From: Mesorhizobium sp. Z1-4
GTDB lineage: Bacteria; Pseudomonadota; Alphaproteobacteria; Rhizobiales; Rhizobiaceae
Direction of reading: 5' to 3'
Assembly (NCBI RefSeq): GCF_004000235.1
Contig: NZ_RCIO01000004.1
Span: 1 to 54,553, forward strand
Length of the DNA: 54,553 nt
Made by a program: the position numbers and the translations under genes. The first letter of the stretch is position 1; every line of letters starts with the position of its first letter. The notes beneath the pieces were generated by a model. The model saw only the letters and a list, made by a program, of their open reading frames with translations. It made no database searches and was not told where the DNA came from. Below, piece by piece: positions 6,535 to 14,824 of this stretch.

Positions 6535-7995
6535 CTACCGCTCCCAGAACACCGGCGAGAAGATCACCAGCACGGCGAGGATTTCGAGCCGGCCGAGCAG
6601 CATGGCCAGCGACAGCACCCATTTGGCGACATCGGGAATGGGGGCGTAGGTGCCGGCAGGCCCGATGATATCGCCAATGCCGGGGCCGACATTGGTCAGG
6701 CACGCGGCCATGCCGGCCAGCGCCGTCACGATGTCGAGGCCGGTCGCCGCCAGGATCAGCGTGCCTATGCCCCAGATGACGAGGAAAGAGGCTACGAACA
6801 GTACGACGGCCCGCTGCACCTCATCTTCCACAACGCGGTCGCCATAGCGCACGGTCAGCACGGTGTTGGGGTAAATCAGCCGGCGCAGGCCGTTGGCCAG
6901 CAGTTCGAAAACGATCAGGAATCGGTAGGCTTTGATGCCGCCGGTGGTTGAACCTGAGCAGCCGCCAAGGAAGGTTGCAATGAAGGCCGCCGCGGCAACA
7001 AACGGACCCCACTGCATATAGTCTCCGCTCGCGTAGCCGGTCGTCGTTATCACCGAAGTCATGTTGAACGCCGAGTGGGTGAAAGCGTCGAAGAACGTCT
7101 CGTCGGTGGTTAGCCGCCGGTAGATTGTGACGGCCAGAACGAACGACACGACGTAGCCGACGAACACCTTGATTTGCGGATCGGCGAGCGCATCCAGCCG
7201 GCCGCGCGCGATGAACAGCATCAGGATCGCGAAGGGCAGGGCACCGATGATCATCGAGATCGTACCCACCCACAACACCGCGTAGTTGTCGTCATAATGG
7301 CCGAGCGAGGCGTCGTGGGTGGAGAACCCTGCCGTGGAAATGCTGGTCAGGGCATGGTTGAGCGCGTCGAACCCGGTCATGCCGGCGGCCGCGTAGCAGA
7401 TGGCGCAAATGACCGTCAGCGTGACGTAGATGGTCAGCAGGCTGGTTGTGTAGGTCGAGAAGCGGGCAAAGGGCCGGTCGTCGATCGCCGACGAGGATTC
7501 GATCTGGAAATAGGAAACGCCGCCGACATTGAGGAACGGCAGCACGAATACGCCGAGCGCGATCACGCCAAGCCCGCCGAACCATTGCAGCAGCGAGCGC
7601 CACAGAAGCAGGCCGGGCGGCAGGTCGTCGAGACCGTTGATGACCGTCGCGCCGGTGGTCGTCATGCCCGAAACCGCCTCGAACACGGCGTCGGTGAGCG
7701 ACATCTCGATTGAGGCCGCGAGAAACGGCACGGCGGCTACGGCGCAGGAAGTCAGCCACAACAAATTTACGACGAGAAAACCGAATCGCGTGGACAGCGC
7801 CGGTGCGCGCCCCTGCGTGGCCAGCGCGACCGCAAGGCCGAGGCCGCCGGTGAACAGCGACGAAAAGGCGAACACCTTCCAGTCGGGATTGCCGTAATAG
7901 AGATCGACTGCCGCCGGGATGAGCATCGCGGCGGACAGGTAGATCGAAAACACCGATGCGACGTGAACCGCGGCGCGGATGGCAAGATATTGCAC
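6535..7995 (-). CDS. trkH: TrkH-family potassium uptake protein
   Basis: An integral membrane protein of 486 residues with GTG start at 7995. It is the ion-conducting subunit of the Trk potassium system. All four pore-loop filter segments typical of TrkH/KtrB are visible: MTTTGATV, SISTAGFST, TTTGYASGD and TNVGPGIGD, each with its filter glycine between membrane helices. The family has four helix-loop-helix repeats plus two extra N-terminal helices, which matches this length. It normally works with a cytosolic NAD-binding TrkA, not present here. The region before the GTG has no strong ribosome site, so the exact start is less certain than the identity. Confidence 0.93.
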   Translation of the reverse strand: MQYLAIRAAVHVASVFSIYLSAAMLIPAAVDLYYGNPDWKVFAFSSLFTGGLGLAVALATQGRAPALSTRFGFLVVNLLWLTSCAVAAVPFLAASIEMSLTDAVFEAVSGMTTTGATVINGLDDLPPGLLLWRSLLQWFGGLGVIALGVFVLPFLNVGGVSYFQIESSSAIDDRPFARFSTYTTSLLTIYVTLTVICAICYAAAGMTGFDALNHALTSISTAGFSTHDASLGHYDDNYAVLWVGTISMIIGALPFAILMLFIARGRLDALADPQIKVFVGYVVSFVLAVTIYRRLTTDETFFDAFTHSAFNMTSVITTTGYASGDYMQWGPFVAAAAFIATFLGGCSGSTTGGIKAYRFLIVFELLANGLRRLIYPNTVLTVRYGDRVVEDEVQRAVVLFVASFLVIWGIGTLILAATGLDIVTALAGMAACLTNVGPGIGDIIGPAGTYAPIPDVAKWVLSLAMLLGRLEILAVLVIFSPVFWER

Positions 7996-8130
7996 GGGGT
8001 AGGAGCCCTGGTGTCGATTCCCTGCGCGGCCGGACGCGGCCGCAATGCGGGCCGGACAGTGGCTTCAAGTGCCGAAATATGCAAGAGCGGGCACGCGAAC
8101 GCTTGTCGCGCCTGTGCAGGAGGAAATGCG

Positions 8131-8667
8131 GTGACCGTCTATGTCGTGCTTTTCCGGGGCGTCGGCGGCGCGACTCAGCTGCCGGTAAAACCGCTGCGCG
8201 AGCAGCTTTCTGCGGCCGGGTTCGAAAACGTCGTCACTTACATCAACAGCGGCAACGCGGTGGTGCGCAGCGCGCTCTCGCCCGACAGGGCGGTCGCGCT
8301 GATTGCCGAAATCTGCGCCAGGGAGTTCGCGTTCCAAAAACCGATCTACACGCCGACGGCGGCCGAGTGGGATGCCCTGATTGCCAACAACCCGTTCCCC
8401 GGGGCAGTGTCGGAGCCGAAGTCCGTTCACGCGGCCTGGCTGGCGGCGGAGCCTGAACCGGCGGACGTGGATACCGTGCGAAGCTTTGCTGTCGATGGCG
8501 AAGGCATCGAGGTCGCTGGCAATGTCGCTTATCTGCACACGCCGCACGGCTTCGGGCGCTCGAAAATGGCCGACATGTTTGACAAGCGCATCGGCGTTCC
8601 AAACACGGCGCGCAACTGGCGCACCGTGCTGGCCTTGCAGGATCTCGCCCGCGAGGCGGCAGGCTGA
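8131..8667 (+). CDS. DUF1697 family protein
   Basis: A 178-residue soluble protein with GTG start at 8131, chosen because an excellent ribosome site (AGGAGG) lies 7-12 bases upstream. The N-terminus (VYVVLFRGVGG) followed by VVTYINSGNAVV is characteristic of DUF1697, a small alpha/beta family found widely in bacteria whose biochemical role is unknown. Near the C-terminus the family motif RNWRTVLAL is present. It diverges from trkH and converges with the hydrolase downstream (2-base gap). Function remains open. Confidence 0.85.
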   Translation: MTVYVVLFRGVGGATQLPVKPLREQLSAAGFENVVTYINSGNAVVRSALSPDRAVALIAEICAREFAFQKPIYTPTAAEWDALIANNPFPGAVSEPKSVHAAWLAAEPEPADVDTVRSFAVDGEGIEVAGNVAYLHTPHGFGRSKMADMFDKRIGVPNTARNWRTVLALQDLAREAAG

Positions 8668-8669
8668 GG

Positions 8670-9641
8670 TCAGGGCAGGGCGCGTATCCACGCCGTGATG
8701 AATGTTGCGAATTCAGCGGTGGTCGAGGGCGATAGCGCATCGCCGACGATCACATGGTTTTCGCTGTCGCCGCTCTGCGTGATGACGCGCATTTCGTGCG
8801 GCCCGCCCCAGCGTTCCGCGATCGCACGCGTTACCGTGTGATCGACCACGGTATCGTCATCGGAAAAGACAAACAGCGCCGGCGTTTTTGCGGCCTCGTA
8901 TTCGGCCTCGCGCGCCAGCTTCGTCAATGCCGCCATCGGCAGAAGCGCCGCCGTCGGGTAGCGCGTTGTCCATAGCCGGCCATGCGCCTCGTTCTGCGGC
9001 TCCCACGAGCGCTCGGCGCCGATGATGAGATTGGCAAGCTGTGCGCCCCAAGGGCCGGTGAGAAGCGATGCGCCGCCGGCCTTCACCTGAAAATTCGGCG
9101 AGATCATCACCAGACCCTTGAGGCCGGTGGCAAGATCGGGCTGCAGCGAGCCCCACGCCGCGAGGCCGCCACCGGTGGACACCGAGATCACGACGACCTC
9201 TTCGCCGATGCTGCGGCCTATCGCCATCGCCTCGGCGAAGTCGTTCACCCAGTCATTCACCGAAGCCTCCGCCATGGCCTCGCCGTCACGCCCGTGCCCG
9301 GCAAGGCGGGTGTAAAACACGTTGGCGCCGAGCTCGCCCGCGACCCGCTCCGTCAGTGGTGCTGCCTCGCCGCGCGAGGCGGAAAAGCCGTGCACATAGA
9401 CGAGCGCAAGCGGCGTCCTTGCCTTCGAAGTCGGGTAGGCCCAGACGATGCCCTTTTCCAGGCCCTCGCGGATATCGTCGAAACGTGCCTCCCGCGCTGC
9501 GAGATAGGCGTCGGGGTCGGCGCCGATAGCACTGGCCTGGAACGTCGTTTGCGTATCGGTGGAAACGCGCGGGCCGAGCAGGAACGCTGCCGTTAGCAGC
9601 GCGGCAACGACTGCCATGCCGATGATGATTTTCTTGCCCAT
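8670..9641 (-). CDS. Membrane-anchored alpha/beta hydrolase with a variant nucleophile elbow
   Basis: The protein has 323 residues. ATG at 9641 has GGGAGG upstream. Residues 5-23 are a signal or anchor helix, so the enzyme is likely periplasmic. The hydrolase core has the oxyanion segment VYVHGFSASRGE (residues 81-92), the probable nucleophile in VISVSTGGG (Ser155), an acid in FVFSDDDTVVD and a histidine in ENHVIVGD. The usual G-x-S-x-G around the nucleophile is S-x-S-x-G here. It probably cleaves an ester or lipid; the substrate cannot be read from sequence. It is followed by an SDR gene in the same orientation upstream (63-base gap). Confidence 0.85.
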   Translation of the reverse strand: MGKKIIIGMAVVAALLTAAFLLGPRVSTDTQTTFQASAIGADPDAYLAAREARFDDIREGLEKGIVWAYPTSKARTPLALVYVHGFSASRGEAAPLTERVAGELGANVFYTRLAGHGRDGEAMAEASVNDWVNDFAEAMAIGRSIGEEVVVISVSTGGGLAAWGSLQPDLATGLKGLVMISPNFQVKAGGASLLTGPWGAQLANLIIGAERSWEPQNEAHGRLWTTRYPTAALLPMAALTKLAREAEYEAAKTPALFVFSDDDTVVDHTVTRAIAERWGGPHEMRVITQSGDSENHVIVGDALSPSTTAEFATFITAWIRALP

Positions 9642-9704
9642 CGTTGCCTCCCGAGCGCTGCTTTCAAGAAGTACTGCTGGGCACAAAAGTGCGCAACGGC
9701 TGCG

Positions 9705-10514
9705 TCAGGCCGGCGGTGGCGCCGGTTTGCGTTTGTGCCAGCCGGTGAAGCGCCGCTGAACCGCATATGTCCAGGGTGCTGGCAGGAACGTCAGCGCTTT
9801 CAGGAACCAGGTGAAGCGGCGCGGGAAGGTGAACTCCGTACCGCCGGTTTTCAGACCCTGGATCATGCGCCGCGAGGCATTCTCCACTTTCATCAAGGCC
9901 GGCATGGCGAACCGGTTTTCTTTCGTCAGCGGCGTATCGACAAATCCGGGATTGGCGACCTGAATACGGATATTGACGAGGTCGAGATCGTATTTCAGCG
10001 ACCAGGCCATGCTGTTGAGCGCGGCTTTCGACGCGCCATAGGCCGCCGCCGCTGGCAGCCCGAAAATCGCCGAGGCCGAGCCCACCATGGCGATGTGGCC
10101 GCGGCCGCGGCGGCGCATATGTTCCAGCAGCGGCACGAGGCCGTTGACGACGCCGAAGAGATTGACCTCGTAGGTCCTGACGAAATTGTCGGTGCTCAGC
10201 CCGTCGAGCTTTGTCGGGAAATAGTCGCCGGCGTTGAAGATGGCGAGCGCGATCGGGCCGGCTTCCTTCTCGATGCGCTCGACCGTCTCGCGCATTCTGG
10301 CGGCGTCGGTCACGTCGCAGGGAAAGGCGATGATCTTGCGTCCGGCTGCCGCGGCTTCCTCGGCAAGCGCGGTGAGCTTGTCGGCACTGCGCGCGGTCGC
10401 GGCGACTGTGTAACCCTCGGACGCCAGATCGAGCGCCAGCTGCCTGCCGATACCGGTGCTGGCGCCGGTGATCCATGCAACGCCGTCGCCGGGGCGTGCC
10501 CTGTAAAGTGCCAT
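9705..10514 (-). CDS. Short-chain dehydrogenase/reductase
   Basis: A 269-residue classical SDR. The cofactor motif TGASTGIG is at residues 16-23, NAG at 94-96, and the catalytic Ser146/Ser148, Tyr159 and Lys163 (AYGASK) are in order. The arginine after the glycine motif region (ATARSADK) suggests NADP(H) preference. The C-terminal extension (FPRRFTWFLKALTFLP and basic residues) looks membrane-associating, as in SDRs that act on lipids or sterol-like substrates. The substrate is unknown. It may be transcribed with the hydrolase downstream. Confidence 0.88.
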   Translation of the reverse strand: MALYRARPGDGVAWITGASTGIGRQLALDLASEGYTVAATARSADKLTALAEEAAAAGRKIIAFPCDVTDAARMRETVERIEKEAGPIALAIFNAGDYFPTKLDGLSTDNFVRTYEVNLFGVVNGLVPLLEHMRRRGRGHIAMVGSASAIFGLPAAAAYGASKAALNSMAWSLKYDLDLVNIRIQVANPGFVDTPLTKENRFAMPALMKVENASRRMIQGLKTGGTEFTFPRRFTWFLKALTFLPAPWTYAVQRRFTGWHKRKPAPPPA

Positions 10515-10726
10515 GAAATGCCTTTCCGACGTTGTGACTGCCTACCTTCCAGATACGGCTTCGTCGGCGCAAGGTTTCGGGCAACAGGTAACCGATTGTC
10601 GCGAAAGCCGTGTTTCGCGCAAAATCGCTCCTTGAAAGCCCGGTTCGCCGTTTCTAGACAGTTGAAAGCTTGACCGCCGCTGCGCGCAACGCGATGCCCT
10701 GCCGGCGTACCAGACAAGGACAGAAA

Positions 10727-11764
10727 ATGTTTCAATCGGCAATCGACGCCATCGGCAACACGCCGCTCATACGCCTCAACCGCGCGTCCGAGGAGACCGG
10801 CTGCGAAATTCTCGGCAAGGCCGAATTCATGAATCCCGGCCAGTCGGTAAAGGACCGAGCCGGCCTTTTCATCATCCGCGACGCCGAAAAGCGCGGTCTT
10901 CTGAAGCCGGGCGGCGTGATCGTGGAAGGCACGGCCGGCAATACCGGTATCGGATTGACCGTCGTGGCGAAGGCCCTCGGCTACCGCACCGTGATTGTCA
11001 TCCCCGAAACGCAGAGCCAGGAAAAGAAGGACGCGCTGCGTGTGCTCGGCGCGGAGCTGATCGAGGTGCCTGCGGTTCCCTACAAGAACCCCAACAACTA
11101 TGTGAAGGTTTCGGGCCGGCTCGCCGAACAGCTGGCCAAAACTGAGCCCAATGGCGCGATTTGGGCCAACCAGTTCGACAATGTCGCCAATCGCGACGGC
11201 CATATCGCCACGACGGCCGAGGAAATCTGGAGCCAGACCGGTGGCAAGGTCGACGGTTTCGTCTCGGCCGTTGGCACCGGCGGCACGCTTGCCGGCGTTG
11301 CGGCGGGCCTGCGCGGCCACAGCAAGGATGTGAAGATCGCGATCGCCGACCCGCTCGGCGCTGCGCTGCACAGCTTCTACACCGACGGTGTGCTGAAGTC
11401 CGAAGGCACCTCCATCACCGAGGGCATCGGCCAGGGGCGGATCACGGCAAATCTCGACGGGTTCACGCCCGACTTCTCCTTCCAGGTGCCGGACGAAGAG
11501 GCGCTGCCTATCGTTTTCAACCTCGTGCAGGAAGAGGGGCTCTGCATGGGCGGCTCGACCGGCATCAATATCGCCGGCGCCATTCGCCTTGCGCGCGAGC
11601 TGGGACCCGGACACACCATCGTGACAATCCTGTGCGACTACGGAACCCGCTATCAGTCCAAACTGTTCAACCCCGAATTCCTGCGCGGCAAGAACCTGCC
11701 AGTGCCAGGCTGGATGGAAGCGAAATCGACGGTCCAGATCCCGTTTGAGGACGTGCCGGACTGA
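10727..11764 (+). CDS. cysK: Cysteine synthase A family (PLP-dependent O-acetylserine sulfhydrylase)
   Basis: The protein has 345 residues. ATG at 10727 has AAGGA upstream. It makes cysteine from O-acetylserine and sulfide. Residues 9-13 (IGNTP) and the PLP lysine K42 in QSVKDRAG are in place, as is the phosphate-binding loop (GTAGNTG) and the substrate-loop region. It is about 25-35 residues longer than classical CysK, mostly at the C-terminus, as in a rhizobial subgroup also annotated cysteine synthase A; a cystathionine-beta-synthase-like activity cannot be excluded. It heads a plus-strand run with an alanyl-tRNA editing protein and a sulfurtransferase. Confidence 0.88.
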   Translation: MFQSAIDAIGNTPLIRLNRASEETGCEILGKAEFMNPGQSVKDRAGLFIIRDAEKRGLLKPGGVIVEGTAGNTGIGLTVVAKALGYRTVIVIPETQSQEKKDALRVLGAELIEVPAVPYKNPNNYVKVSGRLAEQLAKTEPNGAIWANQFDNVANRDGHIATTAEEIWSQTGGKVDGFVSAVGTGGTLAGVAAGLRGHSKDVKIAIADPLGAALHSFYTDGVLKSEGTSITEGIGQGRITANLDGFTPDFSFQVPDEEALPIVFNLVQEEGLCMGGSTGINIAGAIRLARELGPGHTIVTILCDYGTRYQSKLFNPEFLRGKNLPVPGWMEAKSTVQIPFEDVPD

Positions 11765-11898
11765 CAGCTGCGGTGTGGATGCAGGTTGCGCCGGCCACGC
11801 TGGCACAATCATGCGGCCCCGATCCGGCTTGCACCTGGGCGCGTGTCGGGGCACACGGTTAGAGTGATTGAACTCATTCTGCCCGGGGCCGCCAAAAC

Positions 11899-12642
11899 AT
11901 GACCGTCGCCACCGATCCCCTGTTTCGCGATGATTCCTACCTTGCCGAAACCGAGGCGTCGGTGTCGGCCGTCAACGATCGCGGCGGGATCATTCTTGAC
12001 CGCACCGTCTTTTACGCCACCTCCGGCGGCCAGCCGGGCGACACCGGCAGGCTTGTCCGGGCGGACGGTACTGAAATCGCCATTGCCGGTACCATCACAG
12101 GCGAGAGCAAGGACGAGATAATCCACATCCCGGCGCCCGATGCGCCGACGCCCGAAATCGGCGAAAAACTGAAGCTAGTCATCGACTGGGAGCGGCGGCT
12201 CAAGCTGATGCGCATGCACACCGCCTGCCATCTGTTGACGGTGATCTGCCCCTTTCCGATCACAGGCGCCTCGGTCAGCGATACCGATTCACGCGTCGAT
12301 TTCGACATTCCGGACCAGACCTACGACAAGGCCGAAGTCACTGAAAGGCTGATGCAACTGGTCGCGGCGGACCATCCGGTTTTCACCCGCTGGATCACCG
12401 ACGAGGAGCTCGCCGCCAATCCGGGTCTGGTGAAATCGAAAAATGTGCGCCCGCCGGCCGGCACCGGTCGCATCAGGCTCGTGTGCATCGGCGACAATGG
12501 CCTTATCGACAGCCAGCCCTGCGGCGGCACGCATGTGCGCTCCACCGCCGAGGTCGGCGACATCCACATTGGCAAGATCGAAAAGAAGGGGCGCGAAAAC
12601 CGCCGCTTCCGCATTCGTTTCGGGCCGCTGCCCGAAAGCTGA
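11899..12642 (+). CDS. Alanyl-tRNA editing protein, AlaX type
   Basis: The protein has 247 residues and is a stand-alone homologue of the AlaRS editing domain, which hydrolyses Ser-tRNA(Ala) or Gly-tRNA(Ala). The zinc-binding residues are visible: HTACH (H107, H111), and CGGTH (C208, H212). The N-terminal segment YATSGGQPGDTG identifies the medium-length AlaX-M form, which has the added beta-barrel. The gene lies 9 bases before the sulfurtransferase and 134 bases after cysK. Serine mischarging control next to cysteine synthesis from a serine derivative is suggestive but only an inference. Confidence 0.92.
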   Translation: MTVATDPLFRDDSYLAETEASVSAVNDRGGIILDRTVFYATSGGQPGDTGRLVRADGTEIAIAGTITGESKDEIIHIPAPDAPTPEIGEKLKLVIDWERRLKLMRMHTACHLLTVICPFPITGASVSDTDSRVDFDIPDQTYDKAEVTERLMQLVAADHPVFTRWITDEELAANPGLVKSKNVRPPAGTGRIRLVCIGDNGLIDSQPCGGTHVRSTAEVGDIHIGKIEKKGRENRRFRIRFGPLPES

Positions 12643-12651
12643 GGAGAAGCG

Positions 12652-13503
12652 ATGTCTGAGCGCTCGAAGTTTGTCGTTTCGGCCGACTGGCTGCAGGAAA
12701 GGCTGGGTACGCCCGGCCTCTCCATCATCGATGGATCCTGGTATCTGCCGGCACACAACCGCGACGCCAAGGCAGAGTACGAGGCCGGGCACATCCCTAG
12801 TGCGGTGTTTTTCGATCACGACATGGTGGTGGAACCCGACACCGGCTTGCCGCATTCGCTGCCGCATGCGCGGCTCTTCGCGGCTTTCGCCGGGTCAATG
12901 GGGATATCGGAAGACGATACGATCGTCGTTTACGATGGCCCGGGCTTCTTTTCGGCTCCGCGCGTTTGGTGGATGTTCCGCATCATGGGCGCGAAAAACG
13001 TCTTCGTGCTCGACGGCGGTCTGGACGGATGGAAGCGCGGAGGCCGGCCGCTGACGGACGCCAACACCAAAGTTGCGAGCTGCGTATTCGACGCAAAGCT
13101 GGACAAAAGCCGTGTAGCCAGTTTCGATGAGATGATGCGTACCGTTGAGGCAGGTTCGTCGCAGATCGCGGATGCACGCCCGGCTGGCCGGTTCGAAGGC
13201 ACCGATCCGGAGCCACGAGCCGGCATGCGTTCCGGTCACATGCCTGGCGCCAGAAATGTGCCCGCAATGGCTCTCGCCAAGGACGGAGAATTGTTATCTG
13301 TCAATGAGTTGCGGGAAATATTTGAGAAATCAGGTGTGGATTTGACTCGACCTGTCGTTACCAGTTGCGGATCGGGCGTGACAGCCGCCGTGATCACGCT
13401 TGCGCTGGAATCGCTCGGCCATACGGACAACCGGCTCTATGACGGCTCCTGGTCGGAATGGGGCTCGCGCGCCGACACGCCGATCGCCACTGGCAAGGCC
13501 TGA
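12652..13503 (+). CDS. sseA: 3-mercaptopyruvate sulfurtransferase (rhodanese family)
   Basis: The protein has 283 residues with two rhodanese domains. GGAGAAGCG precedes the ATG at 12652. The active loop CGSGVTA (Cys239 at its head) is typical of mercaptopyruvate rather than thiosulfate sulfurtransferases. Other family features are GHIPSAVFFD in domain 1 and SGHMPGARNVP in domain 2. It moves sulfane sulfur from 3-mercaptopyruvate, a cysteine breakdown product, to acceptors such as thiols or cyanide. It is probably co-transcribed with the AlaX gene upstream and the acetyltransferase that starts 3 bases after its stop. Confidence 0.92.
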   Translation: MSERSKFVVSADWLQERLGTPGLSIIDGSWYLPAHNRDAKAEYEAGHIPSAVFFDHDMVVEPDTGLPHSLPHARLFAAFAGSMGISEDDTIVVYDGPGFFSAPRVWWMFRIMGAKNVFVLDGGLDGWKRGGRPLTDANTKVASCVFDAKLDKSRVASFDEMMRTVEAGSSQIADARPAGRFEGTDPEPRAGMRSGHMPGARNVPAMALAKDGELLSVNELREIFEKSGVDLTRPVVTSCGSGVTAAVITLALESLGHTDNRLYDGSWSEWGSRADTPIATGKA

Positions 13504-13506
13504 ACA

Positions 13507-14067
13507 ATGGCAGCCAAGGGACGCAAGGCGGTCGAAGTGACCGTCACCTACCTTGAGATGAATGCACGCCCGGCGCGCCATGTGCCGCTGCCGCTCAACC
13601 GGCATGTCGCCCTTTTGGCTGCGACGAATGTGCCGCTGCACTTCTACCGCTATCTGCAGGACCGGGTCGGCCGCGACTGGACCTGGGTGAACGCGCTCAG
13701 GCTTTCCGATGAGGAACTTTCGGCCCGCCTCGCAAGCCCGGCCTGCGATATGCGTGTGCTCTATGTCGATGGCGTTCCGGCCGGGTTCTTCGAATTGAAG
13801 CTCGACCTGTCGGCCGAAGTGGAAATCGCCTATTTCGGGCTGATGGAGCATGCAGCGGGGCAGGGCCTCGGCCGCTGGTTTCTTGGGGCGGCAATCGAAG
13901 TCGCCTGGGAGCACAACCCCGCCAAGGTGGTGCTGCAGACCTGCACGCTCGACCACCCGGCGGCCTTGCCGCTATACCAGAAGATGGGGTTCTCGCCTGT
14001 CGGCCAGGCCCGGGAAACGCTGACACCGCTGTCGAAAGCGGAGCGGGCGTCAATCGTGATGCGCTAA
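13507..14067 (+). CDS. GNAT-family N-acetyltransferase
   Basis: The protein has 186 residues and starts 3 bases after the sulfurtransferase stop. The GNAT fold is shown by the acetyl-CoA-binding motif region (EHAAGQGLGRWFLGAAIEVAW), preceded by a beta-strand pair (MRVLYVDGVPAGFFELKLD), and by the C-terminal ALPLYQKMGF segment. The N-terminus has an additional 40 residues. The acceptor substrate is unknown. Position after sseA suggests a small amine or amino acid, but this is a guess. Confidence 0.85.
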   Translation: MAAKGRKAVEVTVTYLEMNARPARHVPLPLNRHVALLAATNVPLHFYRYLQDRVGRDWTWVNALRLSDEELSARLASPACDMRVLYVDGVPAGFFELKLDLSAEVEIAYFGLMEHAAGQGLGRWFLGAAIEVAWEHNPAKVVLQTCTLDHPAALPLYQKMGFSPVGQARETLTPLSKAERASIVMR

Positions 14068-14179
14068 GCGCGCGCCGCTTCCCCAAACCCAGTCTAAACA
14101 GCCCGTTCATCGCCGCTTCAGGGCGCGTTCGGCATGGTCCGGTCATTGGAACCCGCCAATGAACCAGAGAGGAACGACC

Positions 14180-14758
14180 ATGTTTACCCGCCGCACCATG
14201 ATCGCTGGCCTCGCCGCTGCGATGCTTGCCCCGACCGCCGCCTCGGCAACCAGCCTCGCGCTTGCCCCGGGCGCTGAAATGCCGTCCGCCGGCAAGATCC
14301 TGCGCCAGCTCGAGGCACGCCCGCGCCTCAAGATTGCGCCGCATCAGCGCATGACGATCCAGGAACTCAAGGTTCGCCCCGAGATCCGCGAACTCGCGCC
14401 GGCAATCGACATTCAGTCGATCAACTTCGCCTTCGGCTCCGCGATCATTCCGTATTCGCAATACGGCAAAGTCGAAAACATCGCCAACGCTCTGCGGCTG
14501 CTGCGCAGCCGCGGCAGGTTTGCCACCGTCCTGATCGAAGGGCACACCGATGCCGTCGGCTCGCCCTATTCGAACCAGCGCTTGTCGGAACGGCGTGCGG
14601 ATGCACTGAAGCAGGTGCTTGTCTACCACTTTGGCATCCCCGCACGCATGCTGCAGACCGCCGGTTACGGCGAATCCTACCTGCTGGTGTCCACACCCTA
14701 CGAGGAATGGCGCAATCGCCGCGTCACACTGCGCCGCGTCGACGAGTTCCTGCGCTAA
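14180..14758 (+). CDS. OmpA-family peptidoglycan-associated protein
   Basis: The protein has 192 residues. ATG at 14180 is preferred to an earlier ATG at 14159 because GAGAGGAA lies just upstream and the signal peptide then starts correctly. The N-terminus (MFTRRTMIAGLAAAMLAPTAASA) is a signal peptide with twin arginines. The C-terminal half is an OmpA/MotB domain: INFAFGSAIIP, then LIEGHTDAVGS, then NQRLSERRADALKQVLV and RRVTLRRV, which bind meso-diaminopimelate in peptidoglycan. No beta-barrel is present, so it is a soluble periplasmic or loosely attached wall protein. A terminator follows. Confidence 0.88.
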   Translation: MFTRRTMIAGLAAAMLAPTAASATSLALAPGAEMPSAGKILRQLEARPRLKIAPHQRMTIQELKVRPEIRELAPAIDIQSINFAFGSAIIPYSQYGKVENIANALRLLRSRGRFATVLIEGHTDAVGSPYSNQRLSERRADALKQVLVYHFGIPARMLQTAGYGESYLLVSTPYEEWRNRRVTLRRVDEFLR

Positions 14759-14780
14759 GTCAGGCGCCGGACGCATTCGG

Positions 14781-14812
14781 GGGCAGGGTCAATCCTGCCC
14801 CTTTTCGTTTTT
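14781..14812 (+). terminator. Rho-independent terminator after the OmpA-like gene
   Basis: GGGCAGG (14781-14787) pairs with CCTGCCC (14794-14800) around a 6-base loop, followed by CTTTTCGTTTTT. It separates this gene from the convergent hydrolase. Confidence 0.8.
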
Positions 14813-14824
14813 GCGGGCGCGTAT

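Noticed and set aside
10310-11854. 514-residue minus-strand frame across cysK
   Set aside because: It is antisense to a clear cysteine synthase and enters the SDR gene in a wrong frame. No family-like features.
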